Source: Mucilaginibacter inviolabilis
Lineage (GTDB): Bacteria > Bacteroidota > Bacteroidia > Sphingobacteriales > Sphingobacteriaceae
Reading direction: 5' to 3'
DNA length: 64,000 nucleotides
Assembly (NCBI RefSeq): GCF_011089895.1
Contig: NZ_JAANAT010000001.1
Span: forward strand, 3,658,001 to 3,722,000
Part shown: positions 34,907 to 44,299 of the stretch, piece by piece
Numbering within the stretch: position 1 is the stretch's first letter
Layout of the letters: every line of letters begins with the position of its first letter
Program-made: the position numbers and the translations under genes
Notes under the pieces: generated by a model
The model's input: the letters and a program-made list of their open reading frames with translations, nothing else
The model's database searches: none
Told to the model about the DNA's origin: nothing

Positions 34907-36610
34907 TTATTTATTATGTTTAATAATGACTAAATGTGCTCCCTGGCCTGCCCCACCCGCATTGTTAAGACTACCAATAAGCGCCACTGAATAAATGCCG
35001 AATTCTGTTCGTGGCAGACCTGTAAAATTGCCCTGACTATAAACTGATTTGTTGGCAATAAAATCTGCCGGCTGGATTGCGGTAATATTGGAAAGCCATG
35101 TTCCGGGCACAATCAAAGGAGATGGCTGGGATTGGTAAACCCTGATCTGGTCAGGAATGCCCAAAGTATAGGCGGAGGTTGTTAAGATTTGTCCTGGTGT
35201 AATATTTTGCTGCAAAGGCTGCCCATTCTGATCGGTAAATGTGGCATAAGGTAAATCCTGGCAAAAGTTTAAAAACCGGAGTGCCGGAGTATAAGCATAA
35301 TGAGTTATACTATTCACGCCCGTCGCTACATCTCCGCCATAATTGTTGTTAAAGTAATTACCGCTCATGTTATCTGTTGCAAATGACAAGTCCGTTTTAC
35401 CATTGGCAGCATATGCCCAAACTGTCCATACATCATTACCTTTTACAGAGAGCGTTTTTTCGGCAAGAACTTTCCCGTTTTGATCTATAGCCTTTATATC
35501 ATGGTCGCCTTGTACATAGATCTGGTAATCTGTTGCTTTGCCAAAAGCCAGGGCAGAACCCAGAGATTTGCCATCAACCAGTAAACTGATATTGGCTCCC
35601 GGGATAACATTTACAGCCTGAACCCTTGCGTAGGTTAAATTTACCGGCACACTGATATCGGCTATGGTTCTGAAAGAATTGATGTAAACCGCACCTTCAT
35701 TAATGTACGGAACAAATGTGCCGTTAACCGATGCCACAACGGTGTAAACCCCACCAGGCTCATAAGATTGGATGGTGGCAATAACGTTGTTTAAAAAATT
35801 ATTATGCCCATCAACCATAATCCCGGTAACCGGATCAACATAAGTTATTCCCACGCTTTCTAAACCACTATTGGCGGCACAAGGTAGCTGCGCCCCATTT
35901 TGCGTTTGTAACTTAAATTGGTATGATCCATACGGTAGCTCTATATAATCTGAATAGGCGCCCTGTTTAACACCAGAGGTGACTGTATTTACGGGTGTAC
36001 CGTCCGCATAAGTTAAAGTCAACGGTCCTTTTAAATTAGATGGGTCGCCGTTATCGATAAGGTTTAGCACCCTGATCTTAAAATGTGTTGGATCGGACGG
36101 AGCCGAAACAGAACGGGGTATGGCAATCACGGTATCAGTAAGCGGCGGGAAACTGGCACTATGAACGCCGCTATAAATTGCGTAATAGTCTAACGGATGA
36201 TTAAAATTATCAACCGCCTTAAATACCGTTGGACTAATGGTATCATTTGGAGCACCTGCTCCTATCATAGATACTTTGTTTAGCGATATATTCGCAGATC
36301 CGTCAGCATTGATCAGGTTTTGAGGAATATACCAGGCATTCCCTTTACCGCTGAAACTACCGGTTGAAGGAAAATAAAGTGTTCCGCTTACAGGCGGTAC
36401 ATTTCCCTGGACCTGAGGCAGGAAATTAGTTAGCTTTTGCCCATTAGCAATTACCTGGTTATAATCGGATATATTAACTATACGTGCGCTGGAGTTGGCA
36501 AAATGCAAACTTGTAGGGCGATTATCGTATGTAAAGTCTTCCTTTTTTTTACAGGAACAGATTACTGTTACCGTCAGAAATATGAATAGAATATATTGTG
36601 ATACTTTCAT
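34907..36610 (-). CDS. DUF4397-domain lipoprotein
   Basis: This 567-residue lipoprotein (VICSC, then KKK) is beta-rich with repeated DUF4397-type openings: SARIVNISDYNQ, FKIRVLNLID near 180 and YARVQAVNVIPGANISLLVDG near 330. These are followed by a KATDYQIYVQGDHDI strand. DUF4397 domains occur in surface lipoproteins of Bacteroidota; function is unknown. It lies 3 bp downstream of the STN receptor, in the position where SusD would normally stand. Confidence 0.75.
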   Translation of the reverse strand: MKVSQYILFIFLTVTVICSCKKKEDFTYDNRPTSLHFANSSARIVNISDYNQVIANGQKLTNFLPQVQGNVPPVSGTLYFPSTGSFSGKGNAWYIPQNLINADGSANISLNKVSMIGAGAPNDTISPTVFKAVDNFNHPLDYYAIYSGVHSASFPPLTDTVIAIPRSVSAPSDPTHFKIRVLNLIDNGDPSNLKGPLTLTYADGTPVNTVTSGVKQGAYSDYIELPYGSYQFKLQTQNGAQLPCAANSGLESVGITYVDPVTGIMVDGHNNFLNNVIATIQSYEPGGVYTVVASVNGTFVPYINEGAVYINSFRTIADISVPVNLTYARVQAVNVIPGANISLLVDGKSLGSALAFGKATDYQIYVQGDHDIKAIDQNGKVLAEKTLSVKGNDVWTVWAYAANGKTDLSFATDNMSGNYFNNNYGGDVATGVNSITHYAYTPALRFLNFCQDLPYATFTDQNGQPLQQNITPGQILTTSAYTLGIPDQIRVYQSQPSPLIVPGTWLSNITAIQPADFIANKSVYSQGNFTGLPRTEFGIYSVALIGSLNNAGGAGQGAHLVIIKHNK

Positions 36611-36613
36611 AGT

Positions 36614-39600
36614 TTAATACAGATTATAAGTTAAGCCCAGCATCAGTTCGGTTCCATAGGTATAGCTGCGGTGGATATAGCTTTTGCCATAATACTGCCC
36701 TCCGGTTCCCGGATCGGCATAAACCTCCTGGTAAGGATGATTCAGTATATTTTTAGCAAATCCTTTTAGTTGTAGCCTGCGGGTAATCTGTTGCCTGAAA
36801 ACCAAGTCAAGAACAGGTACAGGGCGGGTATACAAATCGGGTTCACCGGTTAGGTTCACCTGGATCAATCGTTCACCTACCTCATTAAAGCTTACAGTGA
36901 TATTGGTCTTACTATGTGGATTATCATAATCCAGGGAAGCGTTGATGGAGTAAGGCGCCTGTTCAAACAAAGGACTGGTGGCTGATGCCTGCCGGTCAAT
37001 GGTACGGTTATCATTTAATCGTTCAGCATTCTTCTGTATGGAACTCTGTGCCAGCATTAAATTTGTACCAATGAAAAAATATCGAAGCGGAGTCCATACT
37101 CTACCTAAATCCTTAACTACCTCCAGCTCTACCCCGTACACCTTACCTTTATTGGGATCATTTGTGTACTTAATAACAGGAAACTCAGGATAATTAGATA
37201 AGTCGCCAGCAGAATTTAAGGTATAAGTTTTGGTCAGCTGGTCAGTGATCTGTTTATAAAAGCCGGAAGCTGAAATCACTTCGCCCGGATTAGGAAACCA
37301 TTCCCATCTAAAATCCATATTGCGGTTAAACTGATTCTTCAGATTGGGATTACCTACCACTACCGCTTGTTGTACCGGGTCGTAATTATAAACGTTGGTT
37401 AGTTCCCTTAACTCAGGTCGGGCCAATGCGGTACTATACGCAAACCTGAAGTTCATGTTCTGCTTCAAAGTATAAGTTAAGTTTGCAGAGTAGTAAGGCT
37501 TGTATTTTGTGGTATAAACTGTTTTTGGATTGATAAGTACCAGGTTAACATTCCCCTGTTTTAATGAAGGGTCGATGTAAATGTTAGTCGTATCCACCAG
37601 CGATTGGATATTGGTAGACTCAAACCGTACACCACCGGTAAAACGGAGATTCTTTAAGGGCTTCAGATCTGCCATGGCATAAAAAGCCCGGGTTTCATAA
37701 AAACCAGTATAATTATTAGGGGATTTTAAGGAGTTATAAAGAAATCCGCCAACAACCGGGCTGCCCTCCGCATTATAATTGGAAGGGTTAAGAATACCTA
37801 CCTTATCATAGCCCACCAGTTGATTAAGATTTCCATTCACCGTATATAATGGAGCGGAGCCCAATGAAGAAAAATTTGATCCGGGAAGGGTAAGCTGGTT
37901 TTCGGTATATACCCGGTCACGATGCAGGTAATTACCACCAAGCTTTAACAGTTGTTGCTGCCCCAGAAGGGTAAAAGGTACAGTTACATCAACTTTGTAG
38001 TTATGATTGGTTTCATTTAAATCACGATAGTACCTGCCATTCGGATCAACCTGTACTTTACCAAATGGCCCTATACCATTTGCATAGCCTGATAGCAATG
38101 AATAATAATCATTAGTTGAAATGGAACCGATGCTATTATTAGGGCCGATAATACCAAATAAACCGGGTTTGGGTAGTTTGTAATCAATCAGGTTAACAAC
38201 TCTGTAATCGGGCTCGTTTTGTTCAGATTTTGATGTGGCCAGGTTATAACTCACCTTAATGCCATTTTTGGCATCCCATAATTTGTGCTCACCCTGCAGA
38301 TTAAAGGTATTCAGGGTACGATACGTTTGCCTTAATGTATAGCTGGTTTCAGTAACTGTTCCGGGAAGGGCTACATAATTAAAGCTTCCGTGCAGATTTT
38401 GTCCTTCTGCCTCTGCTCCTCTGCTGCCCATATATTGCAGGTTGATTTCATTTAAGGCATTAAACCGGTAAGTTAAACCGGCAAGAAAACCATAATTCAA
38501 GGTTTGTGTGCCTGTATTTTCTTTTAAATTGACATACTGCCCCAGGTTTGGGTTATTAGGGGTGATATAGGAAGGAATGATACGTGGAGCAAAAATATAA
38601 TTGCTGCCCGTAACCACCCCTTGCCTGATGGAATAGTCGGTAACAGTCCCATTGTAAATATCATCAGACCTGTAATAATAGCTGGCACCGGCTATAACAC
38701 CCAGTTCATGGGTTTTGAATATTTTGAAAGAATTACCATAACTCACAGAATAAACCTGGTTTGATTGAGCCGGATGGTAGTTTGTTGTCAGCACTGGATC
38801 AAAGCCGTGCATGATATTATTAATCTGGCTGGCTTGCTTAGCTAATTCAGGGCTATTTCTGCTATCTGCGATGATCTGCTGCATTTGCAGATTTCCGCCA
38901 GGGTATTCAGTAGCCAGATTGGTAAAATCTTTTGACAGATTTTTCTTAGCTACATTTTGCCCCCACGTGCCCAGGTTATCGTTATAAAAACCATTCACCT
39001 TTCCACCGAAACCTACATTAGAATTAAATCCGTTCTCTACAGTAATAGTCAATGTAGCAGAGTCAGGTACTGATTTTGTTTTCAATTCAATGATACCGGC
39101 TGCGGCGTCGGCGGGTTTATCCGGGGTGGCTGTTTTATAAACCGTTATGTTATCCAGTAAAGATGCCGGGATCAAGTCAAGAGGAATAGAACTACGATCT
39201 GGATTAGCCGAAGCCAACCGCACACCATTCAGCTCCCCGATAACGCTTCGGTCACCTAAGCCCCTTATCGCTACATATTTACCATCCGTAACGGTAACTC
39301 CCGACACCCGTTGCAAGGCTTGTGTAGTGGTAATACTCGCTGTTTTTTCGATGTTAGCAGCAGAAATACCATCAGAAACCACTGCACTAAGTTTTCGATC
39401 ATTTAATAATGATATCTGGTTATCCACTTTCCGGCGTGCCTGCACACTCACCTCGTTCAATTGTGTAGATAGTACCTCCAGGTAAATATTTAAGGTGACC
39501 GTGTTTTTTTCCTTTACGGATACGCTCAGGATCTTTTTTACTTTATAGCCAATATATCCGGCACTCAGATCGTAAACACCAACCGGTAAGCTAATACGAT

Positions 39601-40075
39601 AATGGCCATTGACATCTGCCGAATAGGAACGGCCATTGATGGTCACTGTTGCCCCGATTAATGTTTCTTTGGACTTGGCGTCATAGATGGTTCCTTCTAT
39701 GACGCCTTCTACCGGGGGGCTTTTTTTGAATAAAACAATGACGTTTTTTTGGTCTGCGTATTTAAATTCTGTTTTAGATAAAATGACATCCAATACATAA
39801 GCAAGGGATTGATCTGAAAAATCATAATTTTTCAGAGTAACCTGCTCTAATGCTGCAGGATCATAAGAGAATTTAACATTTGTAAGTCCTCTCAGTTTCT
39901 CTATTGCATTTTCTAAGGTTTCTCCATTTTTAAAATGGACAGAAACTTTGGTATTCAAATTCTGTGCTGAGCTAATATTAGCACAAAATGCGGCAAATAT
40001 ATTTATTGAAATAAAACATATAACCAAAGAAATTCTCATAAAAATTGTAACTATAACCGTTACCGATTTTTTCAT
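36614..40075 (-). CDS. TonB-dependent receptor with STN signalling domain
   Basis: I chose ATG at 40075 (1153 residues, MKKSVTVIV), which gives a signal peptide; a 37-residue extension upstream looks non-coding. After the signal come an STN (secretin/TonB short N-terminal) domain (LENAIEKLRGLTNVKFSYDP), a carboxypeptidase-regulatory-like domain (GTIYDAKSKETLIGATV), a plug with VSGVTVTDGKYVAIRGLGDR, and a barrel ending TYNLY. STN domains contact FecR-type anti-sigma proteins, here encoded 154 bp upstream. It should sense and import a ligand and trigger the ECF sigma factor. Confidence 0.92.
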   Translation of the reverse strand: MKKSVTVIVTIFMRISLVICFISINIFAAFCANISSAQNLNTKVSVHFKNGETLENAIEKLRGLTNVKFSYDPAALEQVTLKNYDFSDQSLAYVLDVILSKTEFKYADQKNVIVLFKKSPPVEGVIEGTIYDAKSKETLIGATVTINGRSYSADVNGHYRISLPVGVYDLSAGYIGYKVKKILSVSVKEKNTVTLNIYLEVLSTQLNEVSVQARRKVDNQISLLNDRKLSAVVSDGISAANIEKTASITTTQALQRVSGVTVTDGKYVAIRGLGDRSVIGELNGVRLASANPDRSSIPLDLIPASLLDNITVYKTATPDKPADAAAGIIELKTKSVPDSATLTITVENGFNSNVGFGGKVNGFYNDNLGTWGQNVAKKNLSKDFTNLATEYPGGNLQMQQIIADSRNSPELAKQASQINNIMHGFDPVLTTNYHPAQSNQVYSVSYGNSFKIFKTHELGVIAGASYYYRSDDIYNGTVTDYSIRQGVVTGSNYIFAPRIIPSYITPNNPNLGQYVNLKENTGTQTLNYGFLAGLTYRFNALNEINLQYMGSRGAEAEGQNLHGSFNYVALPGTVTETSYTLRQTYRTLNTFNLQGEHKLWDAKNGIKVSYNLATSKSEQNEPDYRVVNLIDYKLPKPGLFGIIGPNNSIGSISTNDYYSLLSGYANGIGPFGKVQVDPNGRYYRDLNETNHNYKVDVTVPFTLLGQQQLLKLGGNYLHRDRVYTENQLTLPGSNFSSLGSAPLYTVNGNLNQLVGYDKVGILNPSNYNAEGSPVVGGFLYNSLKSPNNYTGFYETRAFYAMADLKPLKNLRFTGGVRFESTNIQSLVDTTNIYIDPSLKQGNVNLVLINPKTVYTTKYKPYYSANLTYTLKQNMNFRFAYSTALARPELRELTNVYNYDPVQQAVVVGNPNLKNQFNRNMDFRWEWFPNPGEVISASGFYKQITDQLTKTYTLNSAGDLSNYPEFPVIKYTNDPNKGKVYGVELEVVKDLGRVWTPLRYFFIGTNLMLAQSSIQKNAERLNDNRTIDRQASATSPLFEQAPYSINASLDYDNPHSKTNITVSFNEVGERLIQVNLTGEPDLYTRPVPVLDLVFRQQITRRLQLKGFAKNILNHPYQEVYADPGTGGQYYGKSYIHRSYTYGTELMLGLTYNLY

Positions 40076-40229
40076 ATTTTCGAGTCGTTTATTTATTAAG
40101 CAAAAGCGGGTACCACATAAACATCCAGGAAGCTGCAATTTTCTGTTAGTCTGTGGAGCCGCGTATTTAATCAGTACCTGTTCCAAGCGGGTACTGATTT
40201 TTATTTTGAGGAGGAATTAATGTAAATTG

Positions 40230-41156
40230 TTATTTCATAAGTGCGACCTCCTTATTTTTAATGACATAATTAACATGGTGAATAAGCTTTAACTGCTCCA
40301 GTATATCCCGGATATTATCTTTCATATTGAATTGTGTGGTAATACTTAATTTTTGCAAATCAGGTGATTTCAGGATTACCTTTAAGCCATAAATATTTTC
40401 CAGTTGTAAGGCTAACTCGCTTATAGAAGCATTCTTAAGCACATACTCACCGCTCTTCCAGTTGTCTGCCAGCCCGGCAGAAATTGTCGTAAAATCAATC
40501 TCGTCCGTTAGTGTATTAAAGGTTAACTGTTGCTGCGGTGTTAAAAGACGCAGTAGTTTTTTACCATTCATCACCGCTACCTTGCCCGTTGCTACACTTA
40601 CTTGTATATGCTTAAGTTGTTTGTAGTTTTTTATAAGAAATGAGGTGCCGAGCACTTGTGTGTTCAGCTTTCCGGATAATACAATGAAAGGATGATTAGC
40701 ATCATGCTTTACCTCAAAAAAGGCTTCGCCTTCTACTAGCTGCACTTCACGAAGATGGCCTTTGAATTTCTGTGGGAATTTCAGAACAGATCCGGGCCTT
40801 AAATAAACAACTGAGCTGTCAGAGAGCACCATTTTATCCAGATGCCCATGCAGGGATTTTACCTCCGACCAAACTACCCGACGCTGTTCTTCCAAATGCT
40901 GCCGAATTATCATGGAAGCCAGAATACCAAGGCCGGAAAGGAAAACAATGACAGATGCTATTTTTAAATAATAGTAACGATTAAATCTTTTTTTATGGAT
41001 TTCATTACGGATACCTTTAAATATATCCTCGCCAATGCGCTGTTTAGCTTCATTACTGCCAAATGCATCAAATGGTTGGTTATCATCAGTCTGATCAAAC
41101 CAGGCGTTAGCCTCCCGGTCAAGATCATTATTAAAGGACTTTCTTCTGTTCCGCAT
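40230..41156 (-). CDS. FecR-family anti-sigma factor
   Basis: This 308-residue protein has an N-terminal cytoplasmic part, one membrane helix near 67-88 (IASVIVFLSGLGILASMII), a FecR domain (VYLRPGSVLKFPQKF and EGEAFFEVKHDANHPFIVLSG) and a C-terminal DUF4974 domain (ISELALQLENIYGLKVIL). It holds the ECF sigma factor encoded 56 bp upstream and relays signal from the STN receptor downstream. The arrangement sigma-FecR-receptor is the standard cell-surface signalling order. Confidence 0.93.
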   Translation of the reverse strand: MRNRRKSFNNDLDREANAWFDQTDDNQPFDAFGSNEAKQRIGEDIFKGIRNEIHKKRFNRYYYLKIASVIVFLSGLGILASMIIRQHLEEQRRVVWSEVKSLHGHLDKMVLSDSSVVYLRPGSVLKFPQKFKGHLREVQLVEGEAFFEVKHDANHPFIVLSGKLNTQVLGTSFLIKNYKQLKHIQVSVATGKVAVMNGKKLLRLLTPQQQLTFNTLTDEIDFTTISAGLADNWKSGEYVLKNASISELALQLENIYGLKVILKSPDLQKLSITTQFNMKDNIRDILEQLKLIHHVNYVIKNKEVALMK

Positions 41157-41212
41157 ATATACATCTACCGAGTCAAACCGATAAAGTACTTTAAGGGACA
41201 GTTATGAATGTA

Positions 41213-41812
41213 TTACTTCTTTGTTAACAGGAAAATTAAAATGCCGGCCAGGTTAGCGGGCTCTGCGTAAAATGTTTTCGCTTTTCTGCGTAAACGTTCC
41301 AGCGCCTGGGAAATGTTATTCTTTATAGTTTGCTCTGAGAGGGAAAGCTCTATAGCTATTTCACGAATTGATTTATTCTCATAGCGACTGAGTAAAAAAG
41401 TTTTCTGCATAGTATCAGGCATCTTTTCTATCTCGTCCTTAAAAACCGATTCCAGTTCTTTAGCCTCCAGGTTAAACTCCGGAGAATAATGTTCTGGCAG
41501 GTCATTCTGAAAACTGGTATCCCGATTGATGGAAGCGTACTTTTTTTTATAATGGCTGATAGCCTTTGTTCTTGCAGCGGTATTTAGCCAGGGGGCTAAT
41601 GATTTTTCTGCGATAATGTTTTTTCTCGAAATCCAGATATTCACAAAAATGTTCTGAACAATATCTTTCGAATCATCCACATCACCAATCCGTCGGTAGA
41701 TCATCGTATAAACTTCGGCCCAGTACTTTTCATACAGCGTTTTGAATGCAGCCTCATCTCCTTTTTGTAAGGCAGCTATCAGTTCCTGGTCTGTATCTGA
41801 AACGATGTACAT
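41213..41812 (-). CDS. ECF (RpoE/FecI-like) RNA polymerase sigma factor
   Basis: This 199-residue protein has sigma region 2 (YEKYWAEVYTMIYRRIGD and DIVQNIFVNIWISRKN) and region 4 with a helix-turn-helix (YENKSIREIAIELSLSEQTI, then ALERLRRKA). It starts the minus-strand cassette, followed by FecR and the STN receptor. It probably drives the receptor, DUF4397 and FAS1 genes downstream. The C-terminus is short and hydrophobic. Confidence 0.93.
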   Translation of the reverse strand: MYIVSDTDQELIAALQKGDEAAFKTLYEKYWAEVYTMIYRRIGDVDDSKDIVQNIFVNIWISRKNIIAEKSLAPWLNTAARTKAISHYKKKYASINRDTSFQNDLPEHYSPEFNLEAKELESVFKDEIEKMPDTMQKTFLLSRYENKSIREIAIELSLSEQTIKNNISQALERLRRKAKTFYAEPANLAGILIFLLTKK

Positions 41813-42003
41813 ACGCCTCGAAGATAAGTAATGAATATTAAGCCAATATTATATTAAATATCAGGACCAGAAAGCATTCCAGGATTTTGCTATGAGCCCT
41901 CAGAAAAGATGCGCTTAAATTAAGTTATAGGAAAATAGACTAGAATAAGAATGTAATTCAATAGGTTTCAAATGCATATTTTGAATTTTGCAGAAAACAA
42001 AAA

Positions 42004-42027
42004 AAGCCTAGCGGACATGCTAGGCTT
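42004..42027 (-). terminator. Terminator of the tRNA-Asn gene
   Basis: On the minus strand AAGCCTAGC and GCTAGGCTT form a 9-bp stem with a 6-nt loop, followed by a run of T. It starts 5 bp beyond the tRNA 3' end. Confidence 0.85.
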
Positions 42028-42031
42028 ATTG

Positions 42032-42105
42032 CTCCTGAGGCTGGGCTCGAACCAGCGACCCTCTGATTAACAGTCAGATGCTCTAACCGGCTGAGCTACT
42101 CAGGA
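42032..42105 (-). tRNA. tRNA-Asn (anticodon GTT)
   Basis: The minus strand folds as a cloverleaf: acceptor TCCTGAG/CTCAGGA with discriminator G, D-arm GCTC/GAGC, anticodon stem TCTGA/TCAGA with loop CTGTTAA (anticodon GTT), and T-arm GCTGG/CCAGC with TTCGAGC. The 3' CCA is not encoded. It is 74 nt long. Confidence 0.97.
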
Positions 42106-42191
42106 GTATTTTCCGATTGGAGTGGTGCAAAAGTATGATTTCTGAGGTAATTTCACAATATTTGCGCAAAAAAATTTTAAAAATATTTTAC

Positions 42192-43106
42192 ATGAGCTTG
42201 TTAGTTATTGGTACTGTGGCATTTGACGCTATTGAAACACCCTTCGGAAAGACAGATAAAATTGTTGGTGGGTCGGCAACCTTTGCCAGTTTAGGCGCAT
42301 CTTACTTTTACGGCCGTATAAAAATCGTTGCTGTGGTAGGTGACGATTTCCCGCAGACCGAGATCGAAGACCTTCAAAAACATAACGTGAACACCGAAGG
42401 TCTGCAGATAAAACAAGGTGAAAAATCCTTTTTCTGGAGCGGAAGATACCATAACGACATGAACAGCCGTGATACTTTGGCTACTGAGCTCAATGTTTTA
42501 GAGGCTTTTGACCCCATTATTCCAGATTCTTACCAGGATTGCGAGTACCTGATGCTGGGTAATTTATCACCACAGGTACAGCAAACGGTTATCAAAAGGC
42601 TAACCAAGCGTCCAAAATTGATTGTGATGGATACCATGAACTTTTGGATGGACATTGCTCTTGATGAATTATTGGCTACTATTAAGCTAGTTGATGTGAT
42701 CACTATAAATGATGCCGAAGCCCGCCAATTGTCGGGTGAATTTTCCCTGGTGAAGGCTGCCCGTAAAATATTAACCATGGGACCAAAATATGTGATCATT
42801 AAAAAAGGCGAGCATGGTGCCCTGCTTTTCCATGAGGATAAGATATTCAGCGCCCCTGCGTTGCCATTGGCCGAAGTATTTGATCCGACTGGGGCCGGCG
42901 ATACCTTCGCTGGTGGATTTATTGGTTACCTGGCTAAAGTAGGTTCGATAAATTTTGATTCCATGAAAAACGCCATCATATACGGATCAGCCCTGGCTTC
43001 ATTCTGTGTTGAAAAATTTGGCTCAGAGAGATTGCGGAACCTATCCCAGGAAGAGATTACAGCCCGCGTACAGGAATTTGTTAGCTTATCCAAATTCGAA
43101 ATATAA
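42192..43106 (+). CDS. PfkB-family carbohydrate kinase
   Basis: I chose ATG at 42192 (304 residues, MSLLVIG); a 25-residue extension overlaps the tRNA promoter region and looks non-coding. The PfkB fold shows GGSATFASLGASYF near 27-40 and the catalytic signature DPTGAGDTFAGGF near 248-260, with the Asp of GAGD as base. It phosphorylates a sugar or nucleoside with ATP; the substrate is unknown (ribokinase- or adenosine-kinase-like). It is not part of an operon visible here. Confidence 0.9.
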   Translation: MSLLVIGTVAFDAIETPFGKTDKIVGGSATFASLGASYFYGRIKIVAVVGDDFPQTEIEDLQKHNVNTEGLQIKQGEKSFFWSGRYHNDMNSRDTLATELNVLEAFDPIIPDSYQDCEYLMLGNLSPQVQQTVIKRLTKRPKLIVMDTMNFWMDIALDELLATIKLVDVITINDAEARQLSGEFSLVKAARKILTMGPKYVIIKKGEHGALLFHEDKIFSAPALPLAEVFDPTGAGDTFAGGFIGYLAKVGSINFDSMKNAIIYGSALASFCVEKFGSERLRNLSQEEITARVQEFVSLSKFEI

Positions 43107-43120
43107 AAAGCTTCTCCCAA

Positions 43121-43140
43121 CCCTCTCCTTCAGGAGAGGG
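43121..43140. repeat. Small hairpin 3' of the PfkB gene
   Basis: CCCTCTCC pairs with GGAGAGGG around TTCA, then CTTTTGAAG follows. It stands 14 bp beyond the stop and may terminate transcription. It resembles the C/G-rich hairpin that also precedes the GTGGGTTTACA element near 15.5 kb. Confidence 0.6.
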
Positions 43141-43162
43141 CTTTTGAAGTCCATTTTGTTAC

Positions 43163-43261
43163 AAAGTGGGTTTACATGGTTTACACTTTTCATGGTTAAC
43201 ATACACACAAATAACTTATAGTCAATAATTTATGTGAATTTTTCTTAAAAAAGTGTAAACC
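43163..43261. repeat. Second copy of GTGGGTTTACA element
   Basis: AAAGTGGGTTTACATGG (43163 onward), continuing TTTACACTTTTCA, matches the left arm of the 15566 element except for one missing G. The arm GGTTTACACTTTT (43178-43190) pairs exactly with AAAAGTGTAAACC at 43249-43261. The right side is shorter than in copy 1. Confidence 0.7.
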
Positions 43262-43373
43262 GTTAATTTTATAGCCCTGCTGGTGGCTGTTTTTGTCTTT
43301 ATAGCCTTATTTTAATATTTCACAGTAGGAATAGGTCAACATGAATGAAGATATATTCATCCTATCTCCCTCT

Positions 43374-43622
43374 TTAAGAGGTTGGACGGCTTAGTCGCCC
43401 TACAGGCTCAAACTTCTCAAATACCATTTCAGTATGCGGGGCATCGGCCAGTTCTTCAGTCAGGTCTTGCCCGGCCCAGTGTTCGTAGTGTTTGCCGTTT
43501 CTCCATAGCCGGCTTTCGCTCACATCATAGATCAGTCCTTTATAGGCCACCCATATCTGCGGCTTATCCTGCCCGTTACGCAGGGCCAGCTGTGACTTGG
43601 TATACTCCGGAAGTTGATTCAA
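43374..43622 (-). CDS. Small cytochrome b5-like haem-binding protein
   Basis: This 82-residue protein is a minimal cytochrome b5-like (haem/steroid-binding) domain: WVAYKGLIYDVSES near 24-37, GKHYEHWAGQDLTEEL near 43-58 and DAPHTE near 60-65, with His residues able to bind haem. There is no membrane helix or signal peptide. It overlaps the lycopene cyclase gene by 4 bp, so it is translationally coupled and part of the carotenoid operon, perhaps as an electron carrier. Confidence 0.85.
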   Translation of the reverse strand: MNQLPEYTKSQLALRNGQDKPQIWVAYKGLIYDVSESRLWRNGKHYEHWAGQDLTEELADAPHTEMVFEKFEPVGRLSRPTS

Positions 43623-44299
43623 GATAATTGACTTTTAGTTTTAAAATATTCAAAAAAACCGATGTTCATCAACAACAGGATAATTAAATAAAAATGATCC
43701 TCTATAGGGATGGTACCTATTCGTTTTCCCATATTTTCGCTATTGTTATATATAACTATGGGTATGGATGTCAATATACCATTTACGATATAAAAAGGAA
43801 TAAGCGCCACCAGATAAGCCAGGTAAAACCGGTTAAGCCATCTTACTTTAAATACATATTGCAGCAAAGGCACCAACACCAGTAACACACCAAAAGTTAC
43901 AACAGTATATAAACGGTCATAATAAAAAATGAGCCCTAATATACTCAGCATAATGATCAAACTATTGATAATGCGGGTGAGCCTGTTATCTATCTGCCAT
44001 TTAATATAATAATTTAAACAGGCATAAATAAAGATACAAGCAAACGGTACGGTGATAAAAAACAGGATTTCCTCCAATGGTAAGCCCCAGAGAGTTAGCC
44101 CTATAATATAGTGTGGGTTAAAAGACCACACCCCTTTTACCGCGAAAAGAACATCCCAAAACAGAAAGAAAAGCGCGGTTATGGTCATTCCCGGCCAAAT
44201 GAATTTCCAGCTTTTATAAAAATGAACCCGCTTATCAAACGATAATACAACCGGAAAAAACACGGTCAATATATTGATCAATAAGTAGGTATATTTCAC
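43619..44299 (-). CDS. CrtYcd-type lycopene cyclase
   Basis: This 226-residue membrane protein resembles a fused CrtYc-CrtYd lycopene beta-cyclase: about seven hydrophobic segments, and twice an acidic motif at a helix start, GLPLEEILFF near 91-100 and TIPIEDHFYLI near 197-207. The enzyme converts lycopene to beta-carotene. It overlaps the hypothetical gene upstream by 4 bp and the cytochrome b5-like gene downstream by 4 bp. Confidence 0.85.
   Translation of the reverse strand: MKYTYLLINILTVFFPVVLSFDKRVHFYKSWKFIWPGMTITALFFLFWDVLFAVKGVWSFNPHYIIGLTLWGLPLEEILFFITVPFACIFIYACLNYYIKWQIDNRLTRIINSLIIMLSILGLIFYYDRLYTVVTFGVLLVLVPLLQYVFKVRWLNRFYLAYLVALIPFYIVNGILTSIPIVIYNNSENMGKRIGTIPIEDHFYLIILLLMNIGFFEYFKTKSQLS

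Noticed and set aside
40076..40186. Extension upstream of the STN receptor
   Set aside because: It reads Cys/Arg-rich non-signal sequence; the start at 40075 gives a normal signal peptide.
43382..43627. Plus-strand frame opposite the cytochrome b5-like gene
   Set aside because: It is a shadow of a gene with clear cytochrome b5 motifs.
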